DNA of 64,000 nucleotides from Acidobacteriota bacterium (GCA_014584705.1 JACTMJ010000017.1:124001-188000); one strand, 5' to 3'; positions 25,939 through 35,421 are shown, counted from the stretch's first letter. Notes: generated by a model not told the origin, from the sequence alone. Program-made: numbers and translations.

Positions 25939-26376
25939 CTATTCCACCGTTCCAATCACCGTAACGGTGATCTCGCGGTTGCGCGGCCGGTCGTCGAAAT
26001 TGCACAGGACAATCTGCTGCCAGGTGCCCAGCCCAAGCATGGTCTCGGTCACCGGATAGCTCCGCGAGGTCCCCACGAGTGCGCTGCGCAGATGGGCGCT
26101 GCCGTTCTCGTCGCCCCACCGCGCGTTGTGCGCGTAAAACTGGTTCGGAGGCGCAATCTGGTCGAGGGCCCGGCGCAGATCCGCCAGCGTCCCCGGCTCA
26201 TATTCAATCGTCGTGATCCCCAGCGTGGAGCCCTTGCCGGAAATGCTTGCCAGTCCGGTCCGGACCCCGCTCTCCCGCACCACCTGCTGCACCGCATCCG
26301 TGATATTCACAATGTCGGTGTCGGCGTCGGTGGAAATGGGAACGGAGCGTTGAAACACAATCATTCGCGACTCCAT
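25939..26376 (-). CDS. yjbQ: YjbQ-family (UPF0047) protein
   Basis: This 145-residue cytosolic protein belongs to the YjbQ/UPF0047 family, often annotated as secondary thiamine-phosphate synthase because some members rescue thiE mutants weakly. Family blocks are visible: DIVNITDAVQQVV, GLASISGKGSTLGITTIEYE (the position where most have 'vfv.HTTa.l.iNE'), HLRSALVGTSRSYPV, LGTWQQIVLCNFDDRPRNREITV. Unusually, the conserved 'HTTA' at the metal-site strand appears as KGSTLGI, so a key His may be missing. Start is ATG 26376 or, equally plausibly, ATG 26364, which has GGAG at a good distance. Confidence 0.85.
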   Translation of the reverse strand: MESRMIVFQRSVPISTDADTDIVNITDAVQQVVRESGVRTGLASISGKGSTLGITTIEYEPGTLADLRRALDQIAPPNQFYAHNARWGDENGSAHLRSALVGTSRSYPVTETMLGLGTWQQIVLCNFDDRPRNREITVTVIGTVE

Positions 26377-26501
26377 ACTATACCTCTGAGGGTACGATAG
26401 AAAGGCCGTGACGCACCGGTTCCGGCGCAAAGCCGCCGGAGTCGCCGGTCGTCGTTCCCATAATCCCACGCCTGTGCCCTGAGGTATCCTAAGAGAGCCT
26501 C

Positions 26502-26588
26502 GCGGATGTGGCGAAATTGGCAGACGCGCCAGATTTAGGTTCTGGTACTCGAAAGAGTGTGTGGGTTCAAGTCCCTCCATCCGCACCA
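26502..26588 (+). tRNA. tRNA-Leu (anticodon UAG)
   Basis: A 7-bp acceptor stem (gcggatg / catccgc), a class II long variable arm, and an anticodon stem ccaga/tctgg around loop tttaggt place UAG at positions 34-36, reading CUA. The T-arm sequence ggttcaagtcc is intact and the CCA end is encoded. Confidence 0.95.
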
Positions 26589-26717
26589 CCCCAAACAGAA
26601 TCGGGTCACTCGCCTGTGAATCGGAATTAAAGTACTGTTTTGAGTCGTTTCCACTCAACGCCTCGCAGTTTCTTATCCCACGTGCGCGAAATTCGGGTAA
26701 AATTCCGTTAAGAAGCA

Positions 26718-27623
26718 ATGTCGATAGCGTATTTGCAATACGGGGGAGACCAGAAATTTCACCTGGAATCAGGCCGAATCTGCCAGATCGGGCGCAGTCT
26801 CTCGAACGAAGTCGTTGTCCAGGATGCGGAGGTCTCTCGCCATCACGCCACCGTCGAGGTGCGCGGAAATGAGTACATCCTCTCGGACGCGGGCAGCCGA
26901 AATGGAACCTCCCTCAATGGCGTCCGCATCAGCGGACCCGTGCGATTGAAGCACGAGGATCGCATCGAAATCGGCAATACGACCGTCACCTTCCGTCGGC
27001 CGGACGGTGGCCTCGGTCTCGGTGTATTTGGCGAAGAGGCCACCATTGCCGCCACTTATGCCCCGGCCTCCAAACTCAGCTTTGTGCTCTCGATGGCCGG
27101 CTTTGACAGCCTGGCGCAAAACGCGGATGCGGCGCGCTTGGAATCGGCTCTGCAAGCTTGCCGCAATCAGTTGGCCCAGGCGCTGGACCGGCATTCGATT
27201 CGCGACGTCCGCTATGCCGGCGATCTCGTCATTTGCAGTATTCAGGAAGAGTCCGGCGTCGTGGTGCGAGACCCGCTGGAGCGCGCCCTTCGCGCTGTGA
27301 GCGACCTCGCCATCGCCCTTGAACAACTGCCGGCGCATGCGGGCGTTATGGGCCGGATTCAGGTCGCCGGCGCCCTCTGGCTCCAGGATTCTCACGGCGC
27401 GGAAGACCCGGCGCTGTGCATGACCAACGCTCTCGCGCTTGCATCGGAGGCGGCAAGGAACGGAGGCGCGTCCTTCCTCCTGAATCGGGAGAGTTCCTCG
27501 CGCGTCCGCGGCTGGAGCGCCGCCAGCGAAAAGCTCCTCCAGGAATCCTCCGGGAGCGCGCCCCGCTTCCCCGGCGCGACCGCCTTGCAGTTGTTTCAGT
27601 TGCCTCAGGTCCTTCCGCTCTAG
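26718..27623 (+). CDS. FHA-domain protein with a cyclase-like C-terminal domain
   Basis: The 301-residue cytosolic protein has an N-terminal FHA phosphothreonine-binding domain (about 5-95) with the core residues GRSLSNEVVVQDAEVSRHHA and DAGSRNGTSLNGVRI all present. The second half (about 110-270) resembles a class III nucleotidyl cyclase shape. It has a start strand FVLSMAGFDSLAQ, a central VRYAGDLVICSIQEE in the place of the usual 'k.GDg.ma.F', and IQVAGALW in place of 'rigi..G.v'. The catalytic Asp pair is not convincingly conserved, so it may be a regulatory pseudo-cyclase. Such fusions usually read out Ser/Thr kinase signalling. It converges on the next gene with a 4-nt overlap of the stops. 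Confidence 0.8.
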   Translation: MSIAYLQYGGDQKFHLESGRICQIGRSLSNEVVVQDAEVSRHHATVEVRGNEYILSDAGSRNGTSLNGVRISGPVRLKHEDRIEIGNTTVTFRRPDGGLGLGVFGEEATIAATYAPASKLSFVLSMAGFDSLAQNADAARLESALQACRNQLAQALDRHSIRDVRYAGDLVICSIQEESGVVVRDPLERALRAVSDLAIALEQLPAHAGVMGRIQVAGALWLQDSHGAEDPALCMTNALALASEAARNGGASFLLNRESSSRVRGWSAASEKLLQESSGSAPRFPGATALQLFQLPQVLPL

Positions 27624-29608
27624 CGCCCGGCGTCGGCCGGCCCCCCGCTTGCGTCCTGGGCCTTGGCCGTTTCCTTGCGCCGGTACAACTGCCAGCGGCG
27701 CTGGTCTACTCTGCCTTGCCTTCGATCCCACCAGCAAAGCGGATAGCGGTACGTATAATCCCAAACCTTCTCGTAGTTCTGGTTCAACCCCCTTGGCATC
27801 TTTCCGCCGCTATCCCAAACCGCGTACCAATCCACGTCGGTCACATCGTCATACGCCGTGGCGGGCAGGCGGTCCCGGAAGTGAAGCGCGTGCGGATTTG
27901 TGGAATCCAATTGCCCCACCCAGTCGAGTTGCGGCAGGTAGAAGTGAATCATCATTCCTTGCACGTTACGGTAAACCACCAGGCGTTCCCCCGCTTTCGC
28001 ATGCTCGCGAAGATACTCCACCACCGGGTAATCGATCGTCCTGTTCAGTGTGAACTGGCGTCCCACCATGCCATAGCTCGATTCGATGCTGTACGTAATG
28101 TTCGGCCAGATCAGCACCCCCGCCAGCAGGAGTGCCGCGAACGCTCGCTGGCACCGCCGGAACCACTCCGCCACCATCAGCCCCGTCAGTACCAGTGCGG
28201 CGGCCAGGACGTGATAGTAGTAGCGCGGGAGCCCCTTGTCCAGGCCTACGGCAATCGTCACCAGCACGGAGACCACAATCACGAGAATCGTCAGCAGCGT
28301 CATGCCGCTCAACGGGTCCATCGGGCGGCCGGGCCGCGGCCGTAGCCGAAGCACCGCGAACACCGTCAATCCTGCCACCAGCAGTTCGGCGAAGAGATAG
28401 AGCAGATAGTTCTCGGGGGAATGTTTCACTCCCAGGCCGTAGACGACCATCGCCCCTACCAGAACCGGAAGCAGCCACATTGGTCTCTCGGTTGGTATCG
28501 CTCCCGCTGCTCTCCTCCGCCGCAGGGTGAGGAAAGCGCGCAGCGCCGCGGCCGCCAGAACGAAGGTCAAGCCGATGGTGAGCCAAGTCAGCGCCGCGCT
28601 GCCTTTGGCGAAGAACACGGCCAGACCCAAGGCAAATATCAACCCCACTGTCCACAACGGCACACGCACCTCCGCCGAGGCATTCGCCACCCGTCTCTGG
28701 AAAAGGGAGAACACGCCAGGGATGAGGAAGAGCAGCGGCAGCATGCGAAAGTTTTCCTCGGAGTGCATGCCTCGCGCGCTGCGTAGCTTGTCCCAGACGC
28801 TCACGCTCGTGCTGCCCGCAAGCTGCGGCGCATCCACCCAGGTGGAGGCAAAATCGAAGTGGAACGAAAAGAACTCCGCGCCGAAGAGCACAGCCAGAAT
28901 CGCCGTCATTGTCGCCCACCGGAACAGCAGTCTCCGGTCCTCCAGCAGCAACACGTATACGCACAGCGCGGAGTACATTCCCGCGAATCCGAGGTAATTC
29001 GAGAGGTACATTCCGGTGGACCACCCCGCCACCCGAAGGAACCAGCTCAGGCGGTTCGCGACTGCATGGTCCTCCAGATAGCGCAGGAACTCATAGAGCA
29101 GCAGAGATCCGAACAGGAAGACCAGCCCGTAATAGCGGGCCTGCCGGAACGCGGTAAGAAACCAGATCGAACTGAACGCAAGCAGCGGAAACAGCAGGGC
29201 AAGGTTCCCTCGCGGGTAGAGCCGCCGGCCGATCAGCCAGAGCACCCAGAGGCTGAGCAGGCCCACGATCGCAAACGGCAGCCGCGCCGTGAAGGTGCTG
29301 ATGCCAAAGAGCTGAAAGACGAACGCCGACACGTAGAACTGCAGCCAGCCCTGCATGCCCGGCGTGAGGTGCTCGTTGAAGTCGTGGGCGTCGAACCCCT
29401 GGGCGGCCAGCGTCTTCCCGTCGAACACGAGCGGCAGCAGCGAGTGGTCGCGCACCATGGTGCGAGCCCAACTGGCCGTGGTCGCTTCATCCCGCCAGAG
29501 ATACGCGCCGTCAAGCCTCCAGAAGAGGGACGCGAACGCGGCCGCCGCCACCAGCGCGACAAGGATCCAATTTTGCTTCTGAGTCACGGTCGATCTGCTT
29601 GTTTCCAT
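27620..29608 (-). CDS. GT39/ArnT-like polyprenyl-phosphate glycosyltransferase
   Basis: This 662-residue integral membrane protein has about 12 hydrophobic segments and a large C-terminal soluble part. After the first helix comes GAYLWRDEATTASWARTMV; the acidic DE in the first periplasmic loop matches the catalytic position of GT39/GT83 mannosyl- and ArnT-type transferases. These enzymes move a sugar from polyprenyl phosphate onto protein or lipid A in the periplasm. AGGAAG precedes the ATG at 29608. No substrate-specific neighbours are present, so the acceptor is unknown. Confidence 0.82.
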   Translation of the reverse strand: METSRSTVTQKQNWILVALVAAAAFASLFWRLDGAYLWRDEATTASWARTMVRDHSLLPLVFDGKTLAAQGFDAHDFNEHLTPGMQGWLQFYVSAFVFQLFGISTFTARLPFAIVGLLSLWVLWLIGRRLYPRGNLALLFPLLAFSSIWFLTAFRQARYYGLVFLFGSLLLYEFLRYLEDHAVANRLSWFLRVAGWSTGMYLSNYLGFAGMYSALCVYVLLLEDRRLLFRWATMTAILAVLFGAEFFSFHFDFASTWVDAPQLAGSTSVSVWDKLRSARGMHSEENFRMLPLLFLIPGVFSLFQRRVANASAEVRVPLWTVGLIFALGLAVFFAKGSAALTWLTIGLTFVLAAAALRAFLTLRRRRAAGAIPTERPMWLLPVLVGAMVVYGLGVKHSPENYLLYLFAELLVAGLTVFAVLRLRPRPGRPMDPLSGMTLLTILVIVVSVLVTIAVGLDKGLPRYYYHVLAAALVLTGLMVAEWFRRCQRAFAALLLAGVLIWPNITYSIESSYGMVGRQFTLNRTIDYPVVEYLREHAKAGERLVVYRNVQGMMIHFYLPQLDWVGQLDSTNPHALHFRDRLPATAYDDVTDVDWYAVWDSGGKMPRGLNQNYEKVWDYTYRYPLCWWDRRQGRVDQRRWQLYRRKETAKAQDASGGPADAGR

Positions 29609-29809
29609 CAGGCTTCCTGCGGGTATTTCCGGGGGCGTGCTTCGTCAAAGACAATCGCACTCGAAAAGTCTACCAGACCCGCCGCGGCCCCTATTGCGGA
29701 TCCCCTGCCCCGTTTCCGCCCGGATGGATACAATGCACCTAAGCCGTCTTTTCGCGGCTGCCGAAACGCCTATTCGGCGTTTCGTTCCGTGCAACCGAGG
29801 TTTTCATTG

Positions 29810-31039
29810 ATGCGTGCCACCATCCGCCCCCTGCTCCTCGCCGCCCTTCTGGCAATCGCCGCTCTCGCGCAACCGCTCCCCCGCGGGAATGAGGCGTTCC
29901 TTGCGGAGAAGCTCGCCCTGATCAAGCCCCGAATGCAGGCGGCCGTCGATCAGGGTTCCATTCCCGGCGCGGTATCGATGATCGTGAAGGATGGCAAGGT
30001 CGCCCATCTCGAAGCCGTCGGCTACGCGGATATTGAAGCGAAGAAGCCCATGCGGACGGACACCATCTTCCAGATCATGTCCATGACCAAGCCCATCACC
30101 GGCATTGCCGTCATGATCCTGATGGAGGAAGGCAAGCTCAGCGTCACGGATCCCGTCGAGCGCCACCTGCCCGAGTTCCGCAATCAATGGATGGTGAGCG
30201 AACGCGACGGCAACGCGCGGATGACGCTGGTTCGGCCCTCGCGCCCCATCACGATTCTCGATCTCCTCACCCACACTTCCGGCATGGCCGGTTTCATGCC
30301 CGAAGGCATGAGCGACTTCATGCGCACCATGGACCGCCCCCTGAATGAAGCCGTCGCCGCCTACGCGCAGGTGCCCCTCCAGTTTGAACCCGGCACGCGC
30401 TGGATGTATTCCAACATGGGCATTGACACCCTGGGCCGCATCGTCGAAGTGGTCTCCGGCATGAAGTACGAAGACTTCCTCAAACAGCGCGTCTTTGATC
30501 CGCTCGGCATGACGGATTCCTTCTTCTATCCCCCCGCCGCCAAGCGGGACCGCATCGCCATGGTCTACGGAAGGCGTGACGGAAAATGGGAGAGATCGGG
30601 TGCGGAGATCCTGGGTGGCGATCCCGCGAAGTTCCGGGCGGGAGCGAAGTATCCGGGGCCGTCCTTCGGCCTTTTCTCTACCGCCGAAGATCTCGCGCTG
30701 CTCACGCAGATGATGCTCAACGGCGGAACCCTGAACGGCAAGCGCATCCTCTCCCCGGCCACCGTGAAGATGATGACCACCGTCCAGAACGCCAAACTCG
30801 AACCCTCCGGCCACAACGTCGGGCAGGGTTACGGCCTGGCCTGGACCGTGGTGAAGGACCAGCGTTTTGAAGTCCTGCTTCGCCCCAAAGGCACCTACGG
30901 CCATGGCGGCGCTTTTGGCACCGATTACTGGGTGGACCCGGAACACAACCTCATCGGCGTCTTCCTGATCCAGTCCACCTCGGCCACCCGAAACGAAGAG
31001 CGCGTGCTCTCGCAGATGGCCGTCTCCGCCTTGAAGTAG
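29810..31039 (+). CDS. Beta-lactamase/serine hydrolase (class C type)
   Basis: A 409-residue exported protein with signal peptide (RPLLLAALLAIAALAQ). The class C beta-lactamase/D-peptidase fold is intact: SMTK with Ser91 and Lys94, YSN (the YxN motif), and HGGAF near the C-terminus as the KTG equivalent. Family members include DD-peptidases, esterases (EstB) and beta-lactamases; most genomic copies are not resistance enzymes. Start is ATG 29810; the frame is open much further upstream but overlaps the opposite-strand gene there. Confidence 0.9.
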   Translation: MRATIRPLLLAALLAIAALAQPLPRGNEAFLAEKLALIKPRMQAAVDQGSIPGAVSMIVKDGKVAHLEAVGYADIEAKKPMRTDTIFQIMSMTKPITGIAVMILMEEGKLSVTDPVERHLPEFRNQWMVSERDGNARMTLVRPSRPITILDLLTHTSGMAGFMPEGMSDFMRTMDRPLNEAVAAYAQVPLQFEPGTRWMYSNMGIDTLGRIVEVVSGMKYEDFLKQRVFDPLGMTDSFFYPPAAKRDRIAMVYGRRDGKWERSGAEILGGDPAKFRAGAKYPGPSFGLFSTAEDLALLTQMMLNGGTLNGKRILSPATVKMMTTVQNAKLEPSGHNVGQGYGLAWTVVKDQRFEVLLRPKGTYGHGGAFGTDYWVDPEHNLIGVFLIQSTSATRNEERVLSQMAVSALK

Positions 31040-31131
31040 CGCGCCGCGCGCCATTCAGGCGGGAACCGGTTTGCCGCCGGCGTCATCTGAATGTCGGTAC
31101 GCGAGGGCCTGGCAAGGAAAGTGGACACGTA

Positions 31132-31806
31132 ATGGCGAACGACAACTCCCCCACCATCACCGCAAGCACTACCCGTCTTCCCCTTTTGGCGGTCGTCGCC
31201 GGAATCCTGCTGTTGGTATCCTGCGCGTCGGACGCGCCCAAACCCGCCCCGGAGGTGGATGCCCAAGGCTCGGCGAAGATCCTCACCTTCTATCCCGGCC
31301 AGCCGGCGGTGGCCCCCGGCGATCAGGCGCAGGTCTGTTACGGCGTGGAGAATGCGGTGAGCGTTCGTCTGGAACCGCCGGTGGAACAAATCCGGCCGCT
31401 CACCACGAAGTGCATCTGGTTCAAGCCTTCCGGCTCCATGAAGCTCACGCTCGTCGCTGCCGGCGCGGACGGCAAGGACGTCCGCGCATCCATCGACATC
31501 ACGGTGAAGGCGGGCGCGCCCCCCGCCACCCGCGTGCCCGCCGAAGCCCCTTCCGGCGCGGGCGAAGGCTCCCTGATCGAGACTTTCATCGCCACCGCCA
31601 CCAGCATTCCTCCCGGCGGAGTTTCGACGGTCTGTTACGTCCTTCGGGAGCCCGCCGCCGTCGCCCTGGAACCGCCCTCCGGCGACCTCGGCAATGATCT
31701 TCGCAAGTGCGTTCTTCTTCGGCCCGTTACCACCACCACCTACACTCTCACTGCCCGGGCCGGGGAGAAGCGCGACAGCGCCACCGTTACCATTCGGGTG
31801 GAATAG
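31132..31806 (+). CDS. Lipoprotein with two Ig-like repeats
   Basis: A 224-residue predicted lipoprotein: basic N-terminus, hydrophobic core and lipobox LLVSC. The body has two similar beta-sandwich modules (about 50-125 and 145-224). Each holds a matching segment (VAPGDQAQVCYGVENAVSVRLEPP and IPPGGVSTVCYVLREPAAVALEPP), a paired Cys (KCIWF and KCVLL) and a final TLTARAG-type strand. It looks like internal duplication of an Ig-like adhesin or binding domain. Function unknown. Confidence 0.82.
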   Translation: MANDNSPTITASTTRLPLLAVVAGILLLVSCASDAPKPAPEVDAQGSAKILTFYPGQPAVAPGDQAQVCYGVENAVSVRLEPPVEQIRPLTTKCIWFKPSGSMKLTLVAAGADGKDVRASIDITVKAGAPPATRVPAEAPSGAGEGSLIETFIATATSIPPGGVSTVCYVLREPAAVALEPPSGDLGNDLRKCVLLRPVTTTTYTLTARAGEKRDSATVTIRVE

Positions 31807-31936
31807 CGCGGAATCGGCCCGTCGAGCGGGCAACACTCTACGCACTGCTCCTCCACATTGCGGCTTCTGGCATTTTCACGATAGACTTACCCGGTTTGAG
31901 ACTGGATTGCCTAATGCGAATCGTGGGGGCCAACGC

Positions 31937-33592
31937 GTGAACCTATCCGCCGCCGATTACCTCATTCTTGTCCTGTATTTCGCTTTCACCATGGGCATCG
32001 GATGGCTGGTCAAGAAGACCGTCTCCAGCTCGAAAGACTTCCTCACCTCGGACCGGTCGGTCCCGGTCTGGATCACTTCTCTCGCCTTCATCGCCACCAA
32101 TCTCGGCGCCCAGGAAGTGATCGGCATGTGCGCGTCCGGCGCGAAGTACGGCATCATGACGGCCCATTTCTACTGGATCGGCGCGATCCCCGCGATGGTC
32201 TTCGTCGGCATCTTCATGATGCCCTTTTACTGGAGCAGCAAGGCCCGCTCGGTGCCCGAGTATCTGAAGCTTCGTTTCGACGAGAAGACGCGCGGCCTGA
32301 ATGCGATTACCTTCGCGATCATGACGATCTTTTCCTCCGGCATCTCGATGTACGCGCTCGGCCTGCTCTTCCAGATGGTGCTGGGCTGGACCTTTGAGCA
32401 ATCGGTGCTGCTCTCGGCCGCCATTGTGCTCGTCTACACCTACCTCGGCGGCTTGACCAGCGCGATCTACAACGAGGTACTCCAGTTCTTCCTGATCGTG
32501 GTCGGCTTTGCGCCGCTGGCGATCCTCGCCGTGAACAAGGCGGGAGGCTGGGAAGGGATGAAGGCCAACCTCGATCCGGCAATGGTCCATTCCTGGAAGT
32601 ACATGGGTCACGCCGCGGAGAATCCGATGGGGCTTGAGGTCGTCGGGCTCGCGATGGGCCTGGCCTTCGTGATGAGCTTCGGCTACTGGTGTACGAACTT
32701 CCTGGTGGTGCAGCGGGCCATGGCGGCGAATTCCTACGAAGCCGCGCGGAACACGCCGCTGATCGCCGCTTTCCCAAAGATGATGATGCCCTTCATCGTG
32801 ATCGTTCCCGGCATGGCCGCGGTGGCGCTGGCCGCCAGCGTCTCCGGTTATCAAATGCCAGTGGGTCCGGACGGAAGCACCAACTACGATCTGGTCCTCA
32901 CCACCATGATGTCGGAGTTCTATCCGAGCGGCATGCTCGGAATCGGCATCACCGCGCTACTTGCCTCGTTCATGTCGGGCATGGCGGGCAACGTCACCGC
33001 GTTCAACACCGTGTTCACCTACGATATCTATCAAAGCTACATCCGGAAGAACGCACCCGACGCCCACTACCTGTGGGTGGGCCGGATGACCACCATCGTG
33101 GGCACCATTCTCTCCATCGGCGCGGCCTATGTGGCGCGCCAGTACAACAACATCAACGACATCCTGCAGCTTGTCTTCAGCTTCGTGAACGCGCCGCTCC
33201 TCGGGACCTTTCTCCTCGGGATGTTCTGGAAGCGCACCACGGCGAATGGCGCGTTCTGGGGGCTGCTCCTGGGCACCTTTTCCGCCGCGGCCACCCACGG
33301 GCTCACCGTCGCGGAGAACAAGGGCGGCTGGCTTGGCGCCAGCGTCTGGGAGTTCTCCTCCAGCATGGCGCAGAACTTCTGGATCGCTATCGTCGCCTGG
33401 ACGGTCTGCTTCGTGATGACCATCGCCATCAGCCTGGTGACCAGGCCGAAGACCGACGCGGAGCTGAAGGATCTCGTGATGGGCTTCACCGAGCATCCGC
33501 CGGAACTCGCGCTCCCCTGGTACCGCCGTCCCGTCGTGCTGGGTGTGATCGTCCTGGTTTGTTGCCTGATCTTCAACGTCTATTTCTGGTAG
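31937..33592 (+). CDS. Sodium:solute symporter (SSS family)
   Basis: This 551-residue protein has about 13-14 membrane segments, a length typical of SSS transporters (SglT/PutP/PanF type). It starts GTG AACC at 31937 (MNLSAADYLILVLYFAFTMG), with GGGGG shortly upstream; the frame is open further up but overlaps other coding. SSS marks include the first-helix/SDFL lead (KDFLTSDRSVPVW) and an early helix with SLAFIATNLGAQE. Directly downstream are a small membrane protein and galK, so a galactose or related sugar is the likely substrate (inference from context). Confidence 0.9.
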   Translation: MNLSAADYLILVLYFAFTMGIGWLVKKTVSSSKDFLTSDRSVPVWITSLAFIATNLGAQEVIGMCASGAKYGIMTAHFYWIGAIPAMVFVGIFMMPFYWSSKARSVPEYLKLRFDEKTRGLNAITFAIMTIFSSGISMYALGLLFQMVLGWTFEQSVLLSAAIVLVYTYLGGLTSAIYNEVLQFFLIVVGFAPLAILAVNKAGGWEGMKANLDPAMVHSWKYMGHAAENPMGLEVVGLAMGLAFVMSFGYWCTNFLVVQRAMAANSYEAARNTPLIAAFPKMMMPFIVIVPGMAAVALAASVSGYQMPVGPDGSTNYDLVLTTMMSEFYPSGMLGIGITALLASFMSGMAGNVTAFNTVFTYDIYQSYIRKNAPDAHYLWVGRMTTIVGTILSIGAAYVARQYNNINDILQLVFSFVNAPLLGTFLLGMFWKRTTANGAFWGLLLGTFSAAATHGLTVAENKGGWLGASVWEFSSSMAQNFWIAIVAWTVCFVMTIAISLVTRPKTDAELKDLVMGFTEHPPELALPWYRRPVVLGVIVLVCCLIFNVYFW

Positions 33593-33598
33593 AAAACC

Positions 33599-33787
33599 AT
33601 GAGCGACTTAAGAACTCCCGTTGGCATCCTCTTCCTCCTGTTCGGGATCATCGTAACCGCGCTGGGCCTGTTCGGCTCCCACAATACGGCGCCGCTCACG
33701 GAGGTAAACGTGAACCTCTACGTGGGTGTCTTTATGCTGCTCTTCGGCGGAGGAATGCTATGGATGGGATTGCGGAACGCCTCCTAG
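33599..33787 (+). CDS. Small two-helix membrane protein
   Basis: The 62-residue product has two hydrophobic segments (GILFLLFGIIVTALGLFG and LYVGVFMLLFGGGMLWMG) joined by a short polar loop. It sits 6 bp after the symporter stop and its last 28 nt overlap the galK start, so it is translated with both. It may be an accessory of the symporter; no family is recognised. Confidence 0.75.
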   Translation: MSDLRTPVGILFLLFGIIVTALGLFGSHNTAPLTEVNVNLYVGVFMLLFGGGMLWMGLRNAS

Positions 33788-34923
33788 GCGCGCTAAGAGA
33801 GTCCGGCAATACGGCGCAAGCGCGTGTCTGTCGCGCCCCCGGACGTGTGAACCTCATCGGCGAACATACCGACTACAATCTGGGCTTCGTCATGCCGATT
33901 GCGCTTGACTTGGCCTGCACGGTGGCCGTCGCACCCCGCGCCGACGGCATCCTGCGCATCGTTTCCCTCAATATGGGGGAGGCGCGCGAAGTTCCCGTGG
34001 CGGATCTTGCCGCGCTCTCGCCGGCCGGGCATTGGAGCGATTACGTTCTGGGCGCGGCCAGGGAAGTGCTCGCCTTCGGCTGCCCGGTCGCCGCCGCGGA
34101 TGTGGTGATCGAAAGCACCGTTCCGGTGGGCGCGGGGCTGAGCTCTTCCGCCGCCATCGAGGTGTCGAGCGCGCTCGCGTTTCTCGGCGGCCGCGCCATC
34201 GACAGGATGGAACTCGTCAAACTCGCGCGCCGCGCGGAGAACGACTTCGTCGGCATGCCCTGCGGCATCATGGACCAGTACATCTCCGTCTTCGGCGAGG
34301 AAGGGCGCGCCATTCTCATCGATTGCCGCGATCTATCCCGCGAAGCCGTGCCGCTCCCCTTCGATGTGAGGGTCGTGGCTGTGAACTCGATGGTGAAGCA
34401 CGAACTCGGTTCCACCGCTTACGCCGCGCGGGTGCGGGAGTGCGCCGAAGCGGTGGCGGTTTTCAATGAGCGCATCGGCGGCATCGCTTCGCTGCGCGAT
34501 GTGAACGCGGAACAGTATACCCATTGGGACGAATACATCCCGGAAGTGCCGCGCCGCCGGGCCCGCCACGTCATCAGCGAGAATGAGCGTGTGCTTGCCT
34601 TCCGTGACGCGTGCGAGCGCCACGACAAGCAGGAGATGGGGGCGCTCTTCTTTGAATCCCACAAGAGCATGCGGGACGATTACGAAATCTCCTGCGAGGA
34701 AATCGACTTCCTGGTTGATACGGCAGTGGCCTTTGACGGCTGCTACGGGGCGCGCATGACCGGCGGAGGCTTCGGGGGTTGCACGGTGAATCTGCTGCGC
34801 GCGGATGCCGTTGATCGCTTTCGGGCGAAGATCGACCGCGCATACCGCAAACGCTTCGGCATCACGCCGGTCTTTTACGAGTGCCACCCGGCCGAGGGCG
34901 CGCGGGAAATCACGATCGCCTGA
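33760..34923 (+). CDS. galK: Galactokinase
   Basis: The 387-residue GHMP kinase phosphorylates galactose at C1, entering the Leloir pathway. It has the galactokinase signature APGRVNLIGEHTDY (residues 26-39), the ATP-binding loop VPVGAGLSSSAAIE, and the C-terminal ARMTGGGFGGC. Length is normal. GGAGG ends just before ATG 33760, which lies inside the small membrane protein gene. Together with the SSS transporter it forms a sugar uptake and phosphorylation unit; galT and galE are not in the window. Confidence 0.95.
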   Translation: MDGIAERLLGALRESGNTAQARVCRAPGRVNLIGEHTDYNLGFVMPIALDLACTVAVAPRADGILRIVSLNMGEAREVPVADLAALSPAGHWSDYVLGAAREVLAFGCPVAAADVVIESTVPVGAGLSSSAAIEVSSALAFLGGRAIDRMELVKLARRAENDFVGMPCGIMDQYISVFGEEGRAILIDCRDLSREAVPLPFDVRVVAVNSMVKHELGSTAYAARVRECAEAVAVFNERIGGIASLRDVNAEQYTHWDEYIPEVPRRRARHVISENERVLAFRDACERHDKQEMGALFFESHKSMRDDYEISCEEIDFLVDTAVAFDGCYGARMTGGGFGGCTVNLLRADAVDRFRAKIDRAYRKRFGITPVFYECHPAEGAREITIA

Positions 34924-34963
34924 GGGCGAGGGCCGGAAGGCCCACGGCGGCAGCCGCGCGAGC

Positions 34964-35383
34964 CTACGGAGCTTTCTTCGGTTCCGGCTCGTTCTCGTGC
35001 GCCGAATACTGGCTCTGCGGGGGCTTCAACCTAATGGCAACGGTGCGCGATTCCTCGTAAATCTCGTGGTATTCGCCGTAAGTCTGAAAGCCCTTGGCGA
35101 TCACCTGAATCAGAATCTTTCCCTGCGGAATGGGCGGCACCACGATCTTGCCCTGGTTCGAAGTCCGAAGCTGGTAGGAAGTCAGGACCTTCTTCCCCAG
35201 CTTGACAATGGAACGGCCCTCGACAAAGCGCACCACTACCGATGCCCTGGGGATGGGCTTGTCTTTGAGCGTCATCACCTCCACGGTGATGGTGGTCATA
35301 TCCGAGTCGTCTTCCGCCAGCGCCGGGAGCGCCAGCGCAAAAGCGAGGGCAAGCAGCGGCAGGGCGGCAATCATACGGCGCAT
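34964..35383 (-). CDS. Secreted beta-sandwich (carboxypeptidase-regulatory-like) protein
   Basis: A signal peptide (MIAALPLLALAFALALPALA) precedes a roughly 110-residue beta-rich domain: TITVEVMTLKDKPIPRASVVVRF, then VVPPIPQGKILIQVIAKGFQTYG. That is the pattern of CarboxypepD_reg/SpaA-like sandwiches common in Acidobacteriota. Start could be ATG 35383 or 35374. The Pro/Glu-rich tail ends EPEPKKAP. Function unknown; likely a surface or periplasmic protein. Confidence 0.75.
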   Translation of the reverse strand: MRRMIAALPLLALAFALALPALAEDDSDMTTITVEVMTLKDKPIPRASVVVRFVEGRSIVKLGKKVLTSYQLRTSNQGKIVVPPIPQGKILIQVIAKGFQTYGEYHEIYEESRTVAIRLKPPQSQYSAHENEPEPKKAP

Positions 35384-35421
35384 TCTCCGATTATCGCAAA
35401 CCATTCGGGCGGCAATTCCTT

